Assembly (NCBI RefSeq): GCF_000733295.1
Contig: NZ_JPMI01000391.1
Coordinates: 1 to 64,000 of the forward strand
Reading direction: 5' to 3'
DNA: 64,000 nt
DNA from: Archangium violaceum Cb vi76
Lineage (GTDB): Bacteria > Myxococcota > Myxococcia > Myxococcales > Myxococcaceae
Shown: positions 33,685 through 45,317 of the stretch, in pieces
Position numbering within the stretch: the first letter of the stretch is position 1
Layout of the letters: the number at the start of each line of letters is the position of its first letter
The notes under the pieces: model-generated
The model's database searches: none
What the model saw: only the letters and a program-made list of their open reading frames with translations
Told to the model about the DNA's origin: nothing
Program-made: the position numbers and the translations under genes

Positions 33685-35783
33685 CTACTTGCGCAGCAAT
33701 GTGCCCTCGAAGAAGAAGGCGAGCGCGGCGGCCACGATGAGCCACGTCCACAGCGGCACGGGCGGGCGCTCCGAGTCCGAGCTCGATGCCTTCACCGTCT
33801 CCTCGCCGAAGTGCGCGGACAGCGTGTCCTGCGGCAGCCGGCTCAAGTCACTCTCGGCCGGGTCGACCGTCGCCGCGAAGGCCAGCGCGGGCACCGCGTT
33901 GCCGTCCGCCCCCAACACCGAGAACGTCCCCGGCTGCTCCACCGGACCCACCAGCACCGTGCCGTCCGGCTGCGCCTTGTGTGGCACCTCCTTGCCGTCC
34001 GGTGCCTTCACCGCGGACACCGTCTGCGTGCCCTCGGGCCGCAGTGAGAGCGTCTCGCCCACGCGCACCTTCTGCTCCTCGCGCTCCTCCAGCGAGCCCG
34101 CCAGGTACGCCGCGAAACGCTGCATCAACGGCAGGAAGCTGGTGCGGATGGGGAAGTCGCTCCAGTCCCGGTCCACCGTGCTCGTGAACAGCGCTACCCG
34201 GCCCTTGCCCCTCCGCGCCACCGCCACCGCCGGAGCACCGTCCTCGTACGTGGCCAGCACCTGGCTCGCGCCCTGCGCCGCTCCGCTCCCGTCCGCCTCC
34301 AGCAGCATGTACCGGTAGAAGCGGGCTCCCACGAGGCCCTCCTCGGCGCGGCCCGTGAACGGCGCGAAGAGCGGATGCTCCACCTTCACCTGCGCCAGCT
34401 TCGCCGCCTTGCCCTCCGCGTCCGGGTCGTCTCGCTCCACGCTGGTGCGCACCAACCGCAGGTTGCGCGGCAGCAACGCGCCCAGCCTCGTGTTGTACGC
34501 CTCCGGGTCCACGTGGTCTCCCACGCTGACGAAGAGGCCTCCACCGTTCTCCACGAAGGCGCGCAGTTTCTCCGCGTCCGACTCCTCCGGCGCCGTCACG
34601 TTCAGCAGGTACACCAGGTCGTAGCCCGCGAGCTCCTCGCGCCACCCGGCCGCCGCGTCCCGCACCGCCACCTGCACCGGCGAGCCCGGCGCCGACAACG
34701 CCGCCTCCATGAAGAAGGCCTCGTCCCGGTAGCGCGTCGCATGGGGAGCGCCGTTCACCACCAGCGCCTTCAACGGCCTCGGCACCGCCAGCACGAAGGC
34801 CCGCCGGTCGTCCTCGGCCAGCCCATCCGGCGTCAGCGTCCCCTGGCCCACCACGGTGCCTCCCTGCTGGAAGCGCACCGTCAGCGACTTCTGCGCCGTG
34901 CCATTCGCCGGCACGTCCACGAAGCCCTTGCCCACCGTGCTCTCGCCCACCCGCACCGCTGCCTCCAGATCCTTCAACGGCTGGTCCGAGAAGTTCTTCA
35001 CCGTGAAGGTGAAGAGGAAGGCACGCGGGCCGGCCTGCAGCGCGGGCTCTACCTTCAGGTCCACCAGCGCGTGGTTGGGCAGGGCGTCCTTCCCGTTGGC
35101 CGCGTCGCGCAGCACCACCTCGGGCCGCACCGCCTCGCCCGTGGGACCCTTCACCGTGGGCACCGGCGCCTCCAGCCGCATGGAGCCGGCCGTCAGGTCC
35201 GACACCACCACCAGACGCTTGCCCGCCACGGGACTCTCCTCCAGCGAGCGCGCCGCCAGGTCCAGGCATCGCGACAAATCCGCCGCCTCGTACGTCGGCT
35301 GCGCCTCGTCAATCATCTGGCGCAGCTTCGAGCGGTCGAAGCCCGGCGCCGCGGGCGGCAGGGGTGAGCCCGTACACACCAGCACTGTCGCGGGCTCCTC
35401 GGGCCGCAGGTCCGCCAGCGCGTCACGCGCCTCGTCCCGGCCGCGCTCGAAGAGCGACGTCCCATCCGACCAGCGCATGGACAGCGAGGCATCCAGCACG
35501 ATGGCCGTGGCCGCCGGGCCCTTCACCACCGCGGCCGCCTCGGCGTCCTGCTTCAGCTCCGGCCGCGCCAGCGCCACCGGCAGCGCGATCAGAATCAACG
35601 TGCGCAGCGCGTACAGGAGCAGCCGCTTGAGCTTGAGCCGGCTCGCGGTGCGCTTCTGGCTGCGCAGCACGAAGGCCAGGGGCCCGAAGGGGTGGGGCCT
35701 CGGCCGCCGCCGGTCGAAGAGATGGATGAGCAGCGGAATGAAGGCCGCCAGCGCGCCCAGCAGCATCCACGGGTGTGCGAAGG

Positions 35784-35787
<4 letters not shown>
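33685..35787 (-). CDS. BatA/VWA-type membrane protein
   Basis: A 700-residue protein with an N-terminal BatA-like segment (MTFAHPWMLLGALAAFIPLLIH) followed by RRRPRPHPFGPL, a second hydrophobic helix, a von Willebrand A domain with the metal motif VLDASLSMRW, beta-rich middle domains, a glutamine-amidotransferase-like region (VENGGGLFVSVGD) and a C-terminal membrane helix. Such proteins accompany MoxR ATPases and DUF58 proteins and probably form a membrane-anchored chaperone or assembly complex. It overlaps the DUF58 gene by 4 bp (35784-35787). Confidence 0.85.
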
Positions 35788-36662
<875 letters not shown>

Positions 36663-36671
36663 GCGCGGGCG

Positions 36672-37700
<1,029 letters not shown>

Positions 37701-37973
37701 GAGGAGGGTTCTCTTAATCTCGGGCGGCGCGCGGTCCAAGGGGTTCTCAGGGGGACCCCGGCGCGAACGTGGGATGCCAACCGTTCCAGAGGGCGGGTAT
37801 TCCTGCCACAGGACGTTCGTCCGCTCCAGGACACCCTGAGTCCGGTTCCCTACCCCCCCAGGGGGGTTCCGGCGGACCCGAGGCCGGGGGGATGCCGGAG
37901 GGAATGACCCCCTTACCTTCCCCCGGTTCGTCACTCCGGGCCGCTCGGGCCGGGAGGGATGGGGGAGAAGCGC

Positions 37974-39335
37974 ATGCACCGAGAGTCAGGAGTACACACC
38001 CACCGTGCTTGGACGTGGTTCGTCCCCACCGCGCTGATGGCGCTGGCCACGGGCTGTGGAGGCGCGGGGGGGGAGGAGACCCTGGCGGGTGGGGAAGGGA
38101 CCGGCACCAGTCCGGTTGCCTCGACGCCCTCCGAGCCGCCTTCCACGCCGCTCCCTCCGGAGGCGGGTGTGCCGCCTCGCGTTCAGCCCTGGTTCCACCG
38201 GCTCGGCGGGCCGCAGGACGACACCGGGACGGGGCTCGCCGTGGATGGGCGGGGGGACATCGCCATGGTGTGGCTCTCCACGCCGCGCGAGGACGAGGAG
38301 CGCGAGTCCGTGCCCGGTCAGCGCCGGGGCCTCACGCTGGCGAAGTACGGCCCGGATGGGGCGGAGCGCTGGGCCCGGGACTTCTCGCGGATGCGCGTGG
38401 CCTCGCCGCGCGTGGCGGCCTCGCCCTCGGGGGAGGTGTTCCTCTCCGGCAATGCCTTCCTGTACCCGTTGGACTTCGGCCTGGGCGCGGCCACCGATGG
38501 CTTCCTCGTGAAGTTCTCCGGCGAGGGCCAGCCCCTCTGGCAGCGGCGCGCGGGGCAGAAGGTGTACGGCATGGCGGCGGATGGTGAGGGCGGGGTGCTC
38601 GTCACGGCCGAGGAGTGGACGCCGGAGGGCCCCGTGCCGGTGCTCGCCCACCATGACGCGCAGGGGGCCTTCCTCTGGACGCGGCAGTTGGAGCGGGTGG
38701 AGCCGGGGTCGCGGTTGCACGCGCTGGCGCTCGCGCCCTCGGGCCGGACGCTGCTCGCCGGCCGCCTCGTGGGCGCGCTCACGGTGGATGGACGGGCCTT
38801 CGGGAGCGCCGGGGGCCGGGCCCTGTTGCTGCTCGCCTTCGAGCGGGATGGGCGGCTCGCGTGGGGCAAGGAGCTGCGGGGCGTGGACGGCGACGTCACC
38901 GGCCTGAGGCCGGAGCGCGACGGGGGCGTGGTGCTGGTGGGCGAGCTGCGCGGTCCCCTCGCCTGGGGCGGCTCGCGGCTCTCGGACTCCGAGTCCTTCG
39001 TCCTCGCCGCGGGCCCGGACGGCGCCGAGCGCTGGGCCCAACCGCTCGTCTGTGACACGCGGCCGGCCTCGCCCACGGTGGCACTGGATGACGCGGGGCA
39101 GGTGGTGGCCGTCTGTGGCGGCACGCTGAGCGCGTACGAACCGGAGGGCGCACAGCGGGACCAGCGCACGCTGTCTCCTGGCGAGTGCCCCGAGGGCCGC
39201 TGCACGGTGGCGGGCACCACGCTGGACTTCGTCCCGGGGCAGGGCTTCACCCTCGTGGGCCACCAGCGCCACGGCGGCTCGAGCGCGGGGCGCGCGTGGG
39301 ACCAGGACGCCTTCCTGCGGTTGCTCGCTCCGTGA
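37974..39335 (+). CDS. Beta-propeller-like lipoprotein
   Basis: A 453-residue lipoprotein (lipobox ATGC) with a Gly/Thr/Pro-rich tether of about 50 residues, then repeating blocks of about 45 residues with patterns such as LAKYGPDGAERWARDF, LVKFSGEGQPLWQRR and LLAFERDGRLAWGKEL. The repeats resemble the SBBP/beta-propeller units of myxobacterial surface proteins. The ATG at 37974 has GGGGAG six bases upstream; the ATG at 37959 has poor spacing. Function unknown; ligand binding on the cell surface is likely. Confidence 0.7.
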   Translation: MHRESGVHTHRAWTWFVPTALMALATGCGGAGGEETLAGGEGTGTSPVASTPSEPPSTPLPPEAGVPPRVQPWFHRLGGPQDDTGTGLAVDGRGDIAMVWLSTPREDEERESVPGQRRGLTLAKYGPDGAERWARDFSRMRVASPRVAASPSGEVFLSGNAFLYPLDFGLGAATDGFLVKFSGEGQPLWQRRAGQKVYGMAADGEGGVLVTAEEWTPEGPVPVLAHHDAQGAFLWTRQLERVEPGSRLHALALAPSGRTLLAGRLVGALTVDGRAFGSAGGRALLLLAFERDGRLAWGKELRGVDGDVTGLRPERDGGVVLVGELRGPLAWGGSRLSDSESFVLAAGPDGAERWAQPLVCDTRPASPTVALDDAGQVVAVCGGTLSAYEPEGAQRDQRTLSPGECPEGRCTVAGTTLDFVPGQGFTLVGHQRHGGSSAGRAWDQDAFLRLLAP

Positions 39336-39543
39336 GCCGTCCACGTCCCCTGTTTCCCCAGAAAACGGAAAGAACCCGGCGGGTCTCCCGTCTGGAGGCC
39401 CTACCCGGTGCGTCTCGTGCGGGTGGGAGGCGTGGGCGTGGGTCGCCCATGGGCGTACCTGGAGCGGGAAGGCAGCAGGCAGGGGAGCGGAGGCGGAGAG
39501 AAAGACTTGAGCGGGCCGGTCTTACCCGCGACAGTCAGACGCT

Positions 39544-42192
39544 ATGGATCAGGGACGGCGCGCCGCGGACCGCAAGGCCGTGGGTCTGCTGGTAAAGCTC
39601 AAGCACACGGACATCGGCAGCTTTGTCGAGGAGTTCGCCGTCAACATCAGCCCCGGGGGCATGTTCATCCGTTCGCGCGAGCCGCAGCCGGTGGGCACCC
39701 CGGTGAAGTTCGAGGTGCGCATCGCCGATGGCCTTCGGGTGATGAAGGGCTCGGCGGTGGTGCGCTGGGTGCGGCCGCCCGAGGACCTGTCCGGGCCTCC
39801 CGGCATGGGCATCCAGTTCACGGAGCTGGACGCGCCCTCCCAGTCCCTCGTGGACAGGATGCTGCAGCGCAAGGGGGAGGTTGCCCCGGCGGCACCCGTG
39901 AGCGCTCCGCCAGCCGCGAGGCCGCCAGCCGCTCCCGGAGTGGCGCCGGTGCGGGGGATGCCCTCCGTGGCGCCTGTCGCACCCGGCTCGCGGCCCGCTC
40001 CCATGGCCCGCCCGCCCGAGCCTTTCGCCCCGCCTCCCCCGCCGCCCATCACCGCCGTCGACATTCCGCTCGATGAGCTCATTGCCGCCACGCTCCCGCC
40101 GGAGAGACAGCGGGCCGAGCCGCCGCCCGCCGCGAAGCCTCCCGCACGCCAGAGCAACAGCATGCAGGAGTTCGATCTGGCGGACCTCTCGGCGGCGGCC
40201 ACGCCCGGTCCGGCCACGCCGCCCCCACCCGCGCGCGCCGGCCAGGCCAGCAGCGCGGTGGAGCTGGAGCTGGAGTCGTCCGACGATGACGAGCCGCTCG
40301 AGTTCGCGAGGCCCGTCGCGGGCCAGCCACACCGGCCTCCAGCGAGGAAGCCCGCGCCGCCATCCGTTGCCCGCCCCGCGGCTCCGGCGGCCCCGCCCGC
40401 TCCCGCACCGCAGAAGGCTCCGCAGACGCAGCAGGCGGCACCGCAGCTCGCGCCGGTGGCGGCGAAACCGGCGGCCCCGCTTCCTCCCGAGCCCAAGAGC
40501 TCACCGGGGCAGGTGCGCACCGTCTTCCTCACGCCGCCGGCGAACCTCGAGAGCAAGGGCCCGGTGATCGGCATCGACCTGGGCACTTCCAACTCGTGCG
40601 TGGCGGTGGTGACGAACAACAAGCCCATGGTGCTGCGCTCGCGCGAGGGCTACAACACCATCCCCTCGGTGGTGTCGCTCTCGTCGCAGGGCAAGCTGCT
40701 GGTGAGCCACCGCGCGAAGAGCCAGGTGCTGCTGCGCCCCGAGCAGACCATCTACGGCGCCAAGCGCCTGGTGGGGCGTCCCTTCGACAGCGCGGTGGTG
40801 AACCAGGTCCGCGAGCGCTTCCACTACGAGATCATCCCCGACGCGCGAGGCCGGGCGGCGGTGCGGATGGGCGAGCACGTGCTGTCGCTGGAAGAGGTGC
40901 AGGGCATCATCCTGCGCGAGTGCAAGGAGCTGGCGGAGCAGCACCTGGGGCAGAAGGTGGAGCGGGCGGTGGTGACGGTGCCGGCGTACTACTCGGAGCC
41001 GCAGCGCGAGGCGGTGCGCCGGGCGGGGTGGATGGCGGGGCTGAAGGTGGAGCGGATTCTCAACGAGCCCACCTCGGCGGCGCTGGCGTACGGGCTGAAC
41101 CGCGAGGTGACGAAGAAGGTGCTCGTCTATGACCTGGGCGGCGGTACCTTCGACGCGACCATCCTGCGCATCGACCGGAACGTGTTCGAGGTGCTGGCCA
41201 CGGGAGGAGACATCTTCCTGGGCGGCATGGACTTCGACAACGTGCTGGTGGACCTGTTGCTGGAGCGTTTCCAGCAGGCGGAGAAGGTGAGCTTCCAGGG
41301 AGACCGGATCGCGCTGTCGCGGGTGACGGACGCGGCCGAGCGGGCGAAGGTGGCGCTGTCGGAGGCCAACACCTACGAGGTCCACATCCCGATGTTGATG
41401 ATGGACGAGTCGGGGCAGCCGAGGGATCTGCACGTCACGTTGACGCGGGCGGAGATGGAGAGGGCGTGCGTGCCGATGGTGATGCGCACGCTGGACGTGG
41501 TGCGGGACGTGCTGCTGGACGCGAAGATGAAGCCGGGGGAGATCGACGACATCCTCATGGTGGGCGGACAGGCGCGCATGCCGTTGGTGCGCGAGAAGCT
41601 GAAGGAAGTGTTCGGCAAGCCGCCGCACGCGGGAGTGAACACGGACGAGGCGGTGGCGTTGGGCGCGGCGTTGTACTCGAACGCGGTGGACAAGGTGAGC
41701 AGCGTGGTGCTCATCGACGTGCTGCCGATGACGATTGGCGTGGCGATGCCCGGGGGGGCGTTCACGCGGGTCATCGAGCGCAACACGGCGTTGCCGGCGC
41801 AGCGCTCGTTCGCGATCTCCACGACGCGGGACAACGAAGAGGTGATGGAGCTGTCCATCTTCCAGGGAGAGGACACACACATCTCGGCGAACGAGTACCT
41901 GGGGACGGTGCGGCTGGAGGGCCTGCCGAAGGGTCCGAAGGGCTCGGTGCGGGTGGCGGTGACGCTGCGGCTGGATTCCGAGTGCGTGCTGCACGTGACG
42001 GCACAGGAGTACTCGACGCGCAAGGAGATGAAGGCGACCCTGGCGACGCGCTACACGCCGGAGGAGCTGCGGCAGCGGCTGGGTGTGGCCTCGGACGCGG
42101 CGCGGGCGGCGGAGGAGCGGCGTGGCCAGGACCTGAAGGAGCGCTCGGGCCGCTTCTGGGGCTTCCTGAAGAAGGTCGTGGGCAAGGCGTAA
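39544..42192 (+). CDS. PilZ-Hsp70 (DnaK-like) fusion protein
   Basis: An 882-residue fusion. Residues 1-118 are a PilZ domain of the Myxococcus paralogous type with both c-di-GMP motifs: RAADR near the start and NISPGG about 26 residues later. A Pro/Ala-rich disordered linker covers about residues 119-338. From about residue 340 an Hsp70 nucleotide-binding domain follows (IGIDLGTSNSCVAVV, VVTVPAYYSEPQREA, VYDLGGGTFDA, ILMVGGQARMPLV), then a beta substrate-binding domain; the helical lid is short, ending KKVVGKA. It could be a chaperone whose activity or location responds to c-di-GMP (inference). The 208-base gap upstream has no gene. Confidence 0.9.
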   Translation: MDQGRRAADRKAVGLLVKLKHTDIGSFVEEFAVNISPGGMFIRSREPQPVGTPVKFEVRIADGLRVMKGSAVVRWVRPPEDLSGPPGMGIQFTELDAPSQSLVDRMLQRKGEVAPAAPVSAPPAARPPAAPGVAPVRGMPSVAPVAPGSRPAPMARPPEPFAPPPPPPITAVDIPLDELIAATLPPERQRAEPPPAAKPPARQSNSMQEFDLADLSAAATPGPATPPPPARAGQASSAVELELESSDDDEPLEFARPVAGQPHRPPARKPAPPSVARPAAPAAPPAPAPQKAPQTQQAAPQLAPVAAKPAAPLPPEPKSSPGQVRTVFLTPPANLESKGPVIGIDLGTSNSCVAVVTNNKPMVLRSREGYNTIPSVVSLSSQGKLLVSHRAKSQVLLRPEQTIYGAKRLVGRPFDSAVVNQVRERFHYEIIPDARGRAAVRMGEHVLSLEEVQGIILRECKELAEQHLGQKVERAVVTVPAYYSEPQREAVRRAGWMAGLKVERILNEPTSAALAYGLNREVTKKVLVYDLGGGTFDATILRIDRNVFEVLATGGDIFLGGMDFDNVLVDLLLERFQQAEKVSFQGDRIALSRVTDAAERAKVALSEANTYEVHIPMLMMDESGQPRDLHVTLTRAEMERACVPMVMRTLDVVRDVLLDAKMKPGEIDDILMVGGQARMPLVREKLKEVFGKPPHAGVNTDEAVALGAALYSNAVDKVSSVVLIDVLPMTIGVAMPGGAFTRVIERNTALPAQRSFAISTTRDNEEVMELSIFQGEDTHISANEYLGTVRLEGLPKGPKGSVRVAVTLRLDSECVLHVTAQEYSTRKEMKATLATRYTPEELRQRLGVASDAARAAEERRGQDLKERSGRFWGFLKKVVGKA

Positions 42193-42216
42193 CCAATCAC
42201 CTATCTGTTCCAACAA

Positions 42217-42250
42217 CCCCTCGCCCTCCGGGAGAGGGACGGGGTGAGGG
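42217..42250 (+). repeat. Palindromic intergenic repeat, copy 6
   Basis: CCCCTCGCCCTCCGGGAGAG with GGACGGGGTGAGGG, the same sub-type as copy 4, between the PilZ-Hsp70 stop and the next start. Confidence 0.85.
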
Positions 42251-42271
42251 TATTGAGGTTCCCAGGTTGCA

Positions 42272-42856
42272 ATGAGGGCATTCACGAAAGCGGAGCTCAT
42301 CCGCATCGCGCTCCAGCACTATCCTCCCGGAAGCACCGTCTTCATCGACATTGACAGGTCCACTCCCGAATTCCAGCGATGGTCCGAGGCCTGGGATAAA
42401 GCGCTGGCCTGGGATCGCTGGGCCTCTCTTCTCAATGAACTCAGGGCTGCATTTCCCGGCCGTCCTGTCGGGAACGTGACGCAACCTGGTATGTCCGCCT
42501 GTCTCCGGTGTTGTGTCTACCTGGAGGAGCCACTCCCGGAGGGAGGGAGGGTTCTGACTCGTCTGGCGGGCGCCGTGAGCGTGCTCGCGCCGCTCTATCA
42601 CGTCTACGCCACGGTGGAGCACATCAGGGCCGATGACACATGGACCCGGCCGCGGTTCTTCTTGCATCCACCGGACGACATCAGGCAACACGCGGAGCTG
42701 CTCGTGCAGCACCTGGAGCGGGAACTCGGCTACCAGCCATTTCCGCTCGAGTTGGCCAACGAGCCTGTCCCCGGTCGATGCGTCTACTTCTTCAATGGAG
42801 GAGAACCCTCTTTGCTCGAAGCCCTTCTGGGTAGGGATCTGGGCAACCTTCCCTGA
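42272..42856 (+). CDS. Unknown soluble protein
   Basis: A 194-residue protein with no signal peptide or membrane segment. Visible features are an N-terminal helix (KAELIRIALQHYPPGS), aromatic-rich central strands (LAPLYHVYATVEHIRADD) and a Cys pair (CLRCCVY). Base use is less GC-extreme than neighbours, as for the Sit and DUF3396 genes, so it may be an accessory gene; an orphan immunity-like function is a speculation only. It is convergent with the histidine kinase. Confidence 0.65.
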   Translation: MRAFTKAELIRIALQHYPPGSTVFIDIDRSTPEFQRWSEAWDKALAWDRWASLLNELRAAFPGRPVGNVTQPGMSACLRCCVYLEEPLPEGGRVLTRLAGAVSVLAPLYHVYATVEHIRADDTWTRPRFFLHPPDDIRQHAELLVQHLERELGYQPFPLELANEPVPGRCVYFFNGGEPSLLEALLGRDLGNLP

Positions 42857-42883
42857 AGCCATCCGCACGGGGTTGGAGCCCCG

Positions 42884-45133
42884 TCAGGCCGCGCCTCCCT
42901 GGGGCTCGGCCAGGGGACAGGGAATCTCCAGCGTGAACGTGGCCCCTCGTCCCGGCCCCTCACTGTGGACCTTCAGCGAGCCCCCCAGCTCCTGCGCCGC
43001 CAGGGCACTGGAGTGCAGTCCGAAACCATGTCCCTCCTCCCGGGTGGTGAAGCCGTACTGGAAGATGCGCACCAGCATCTCCTGTGAAATGCCCACGCCC
43101 GTGTCCCGCACCTCGATGCGCACGTAGTCGCCGGGGCCGCGCTCCAACGTCACGATCAACCGCCGCTCGCCCGGGGCCGCCCGCTCCAGGGCATGGGTGG
43201 CGTTGCTGATCAGATTGACGAGGATCATGAGCAGCTTGTGCTTGTCCGTCAGCACTGGCTGTAGGGCGGTCAGGTGCCGCTCCACCCGTGCTCCCTGCCG
43301 ATTGAGACCGGCCGTGTTGATGCGCAGCGCGTCCTCCAGCAACTCCTCCAGGTGCACGGGCTCGTGCATGCGGGGCGTCCGCGCGTAGTTCTGCTGCACC
43401 TTGACGATGTCGCCAATGTGCTCGGTGAACCGGCCCACGTCCTCGAGCAGCGTGAGCAACTCCTCGCGGTCACTCAGCAGGGTCTCTCCCAGCTTGCTCA
43501 GGAAGGGCGTCACATGCCGGCCGCGCTCGTCCCGCGTGAGGAAGGTGCCAACATCGGCCTGGTGCTCCTGGAGCATGCCCGCCACCCGTCCCACCTGCTC
43601 GAGCCGCATCTGGCCCATCCGCTCCCGGGCGAGCTGCGCCGCGGTGTAGACGCTGTTGAGCACGTTGCCTACGTTGTGCAGCACGTTGGTGGCGATCTCC
43701 GCCATGCCCGCGCGCCGGGCCGTCAGCACCAGCCGGTCATGCACGTCCTGGAGCTCTCGCGTGCGCTCCTCCACCCGTTGCTCCAGGTGCTCGTTGGCCT
43801 GGCGCAGCGCCTCCTCGCGATGCTGGACCTTGTCGGCCATGGACCGGATGGCCCGCGCCAGCTGCCCCAGCTCGTCCTCGCGGGAGGTGTCCAGCTCCAC
43901 GTGGAAGTCACCGGCGGCCACCCGCTCCGCGGCCTGGGTGAAGGCCAGCATCGGGCGGGTGACGTGCCGCCGGAGCACCCAGGACATGATGGCCAGCTCC
44001 GCCAGCAGCGCCACGAGGCCCACCACCAGCACCTGGCGCGCGGCGCGGAGCGCGGGTTGGGACACCACACGCTCGGGCAGCACCGTGACGAAGTTCCAGC
44101 TGGGACCCTCGAGCCGTGACATGCCGATGTACACTTCATGCTCCGGCAGCTCCGCCACCGTCTGTCCGGCCGGGCCGTGGCGCACCCGCTCGAAGATGCT
44201 CCGCAGGTCGCGCTGCTGCTGCTCGGTGACGCTGGGGGCGTCCTCGCTGTTCCGCCCGGCGCTGCCCGGGAGGTAATAGACGCCCGTGTCGCCCTCCCGG
44301 GTGAACCGCGGGTGGGCGATGAGCTGACCGTCATCGCGGAAGAGCAGGTTGTACGCGCCCGGGAGATGGTCGTTGATGGTGCGCGTCATCAACTCCTGGA
44401 TGAGCACGTCGTGGCCGATCGTCGCGACGTGCCGGCCTTCCAGGTCCAGCGGCGTGGAGACCGAGACCATCCAGCTCTTGTCCACCGGATCCGGGTAGAT
44501 GCCGCACCAGACCGTCTTCCGCTGGGGGTTCTTCCCGGGCTCGCTCAGCTCGTAGAACTCGAGCCCGAGGAAGGACTGGGTGCTCTCGGCGTCCTGGGTC
44601 CACGTGGGGCGCTCCGGCCAGTAGAGCACCAGCGCGTTCTCCGGCAGCACGACGTAGGTGTTGGTGAAGCGCGTGTGCAGGGCGGGCCCGTATTGGGCGA
44701 GCACGTCATATGCGGCCAGGATGCTCCGGCGCAGCCCCTCGTCGAGCGGAACCCCCTGGGGAACCATGAGGCCCGGCATCCTCGTGCCGTCGAAGAGCTC
44801 GGGGCGGTTGCGGACGCTGCCGTCGGACAGCCGGACGAAGAGGTTGTCGAAACGCGCGCCCACCTCCTCGGGAGACAGGGCGCGCAGCCTCTCCTCCAGG
44901 GCCTTCTTCAGGACGGCGTGGTTGTCCTGCGCCAGCACGAAGATGCCCTGCTCGCGCTGGCTGCGCTCCACCACGTACCGCTCCAGCCTCGCGAGGTTCT
45001 CGGCCCGCACCGATTGCAGCACGTGCAGGTAGCTGAAGAGCGTGGCCAGGGCGACCACTCCCGCGATCCGCGCCCCCATCTGCAGGAGCGTCGAGCGCGA
45101 CAGGGAGGAAGAGGGACGGAGGGAGAACGGCAT
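42884..45133 (-). CDS. Cache-HAMP sensor histidine kinase
   Basis: A 749-residue membrane kinase. Hydrophobic segments at about residues 20-38 and 366-387 enclose a large extracytoplasmic double-Cache-like domain; HAMP (HVTRPMLAFTQAAERVAAGD) and a coiled coil follow. The phospho-acceptor region is GMAEIATNVLHNVGNVLNSV with His486, and the ATPase domain has NLISNATHAL, DTGVGIS and GHGFGLH. The LHNVGN type H-box is frequent in deltaproteobacterial kinases. No cognate regulator is next to it. It is divergent from the subtilisin gene; the 184-base gap carries both promoters but no clear consensus. Confidence 0.9.
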   Translation of the reverse strand: MPFSLRPSSSLSRSTLLQMGARIAGVVALATLFSYLHVLQSVRAENLARLERYVVERSQREQGIFVLAQDNHAVLKKALEERLRALSPEEVGARFDNLFVRLSDGSVRNRPELFDGTRMPGLMVPQGVPLDEGLRRSILAAYDVLAQYGPALHTRFTNTYVVLPENALVLYWPERPTWTQDAESTQSFLGLEFYELSEPGKNPQRKTVWCGIYPDPVDKSWMVSVSTPLDLEGRHVATIGHDVLIQELMTRTINDHLPGAYNLLFRDDGQLIAHPRFTREGDTGVYYLPGSAGRNSEDAPSVTEQQQRDLRSIFERVRHGPAGQTVAELPEHEVYIGMSRLEGPSWNFVTVLPERVVSQPALRAARQVLVVGLVALLAELAIMSWVLRRHVTRPMLAFTQAAERVAAGDFHVELDTSREDELGQLARAIRSMADKVQHREEALRQANEHLEQRVEERTRELQDVHDRLVLTARRAGMAEIATNVLHNVGNVLNSVYTAAQLARERMGQMRLEQVGRVAGMLQEHQADVGTFLTRDERGRHVTPFLSKLGETLLSDREELLTLLEDVGRFTEHIGDIVKVQQNYARTPRMHEPVHLEELLEDALRINTAGLNRQGARVERHLTALQPVLTDKHKLLMILVNLISNATHALERAAPGERRLIVTLERGPGDYVRIEVRDTGVGISQEMLVRIFQYGFTTREEGHGFGLHSSALAAQELGGSLKVHSEGPGRGATFTLEIPCPLAEPQGGAA

Positions 45134-45317
45134 GATGCGGCCTCTGTCGGGCGGAAGTTTCCAATTCTAGACAGTACGCCTTCCTTGAAGTCCCAACTAT
45201 TGAGAAGCTCCCTGATTTTCTTGGGGATCAGCCGTGTGGTGGGAACGGAGAATTCGTAGGGGGAAAGGCAACACCCTGCGTCATGCGCCGATAATTCAGC
45301 TGAAAGGCCTACACTCC

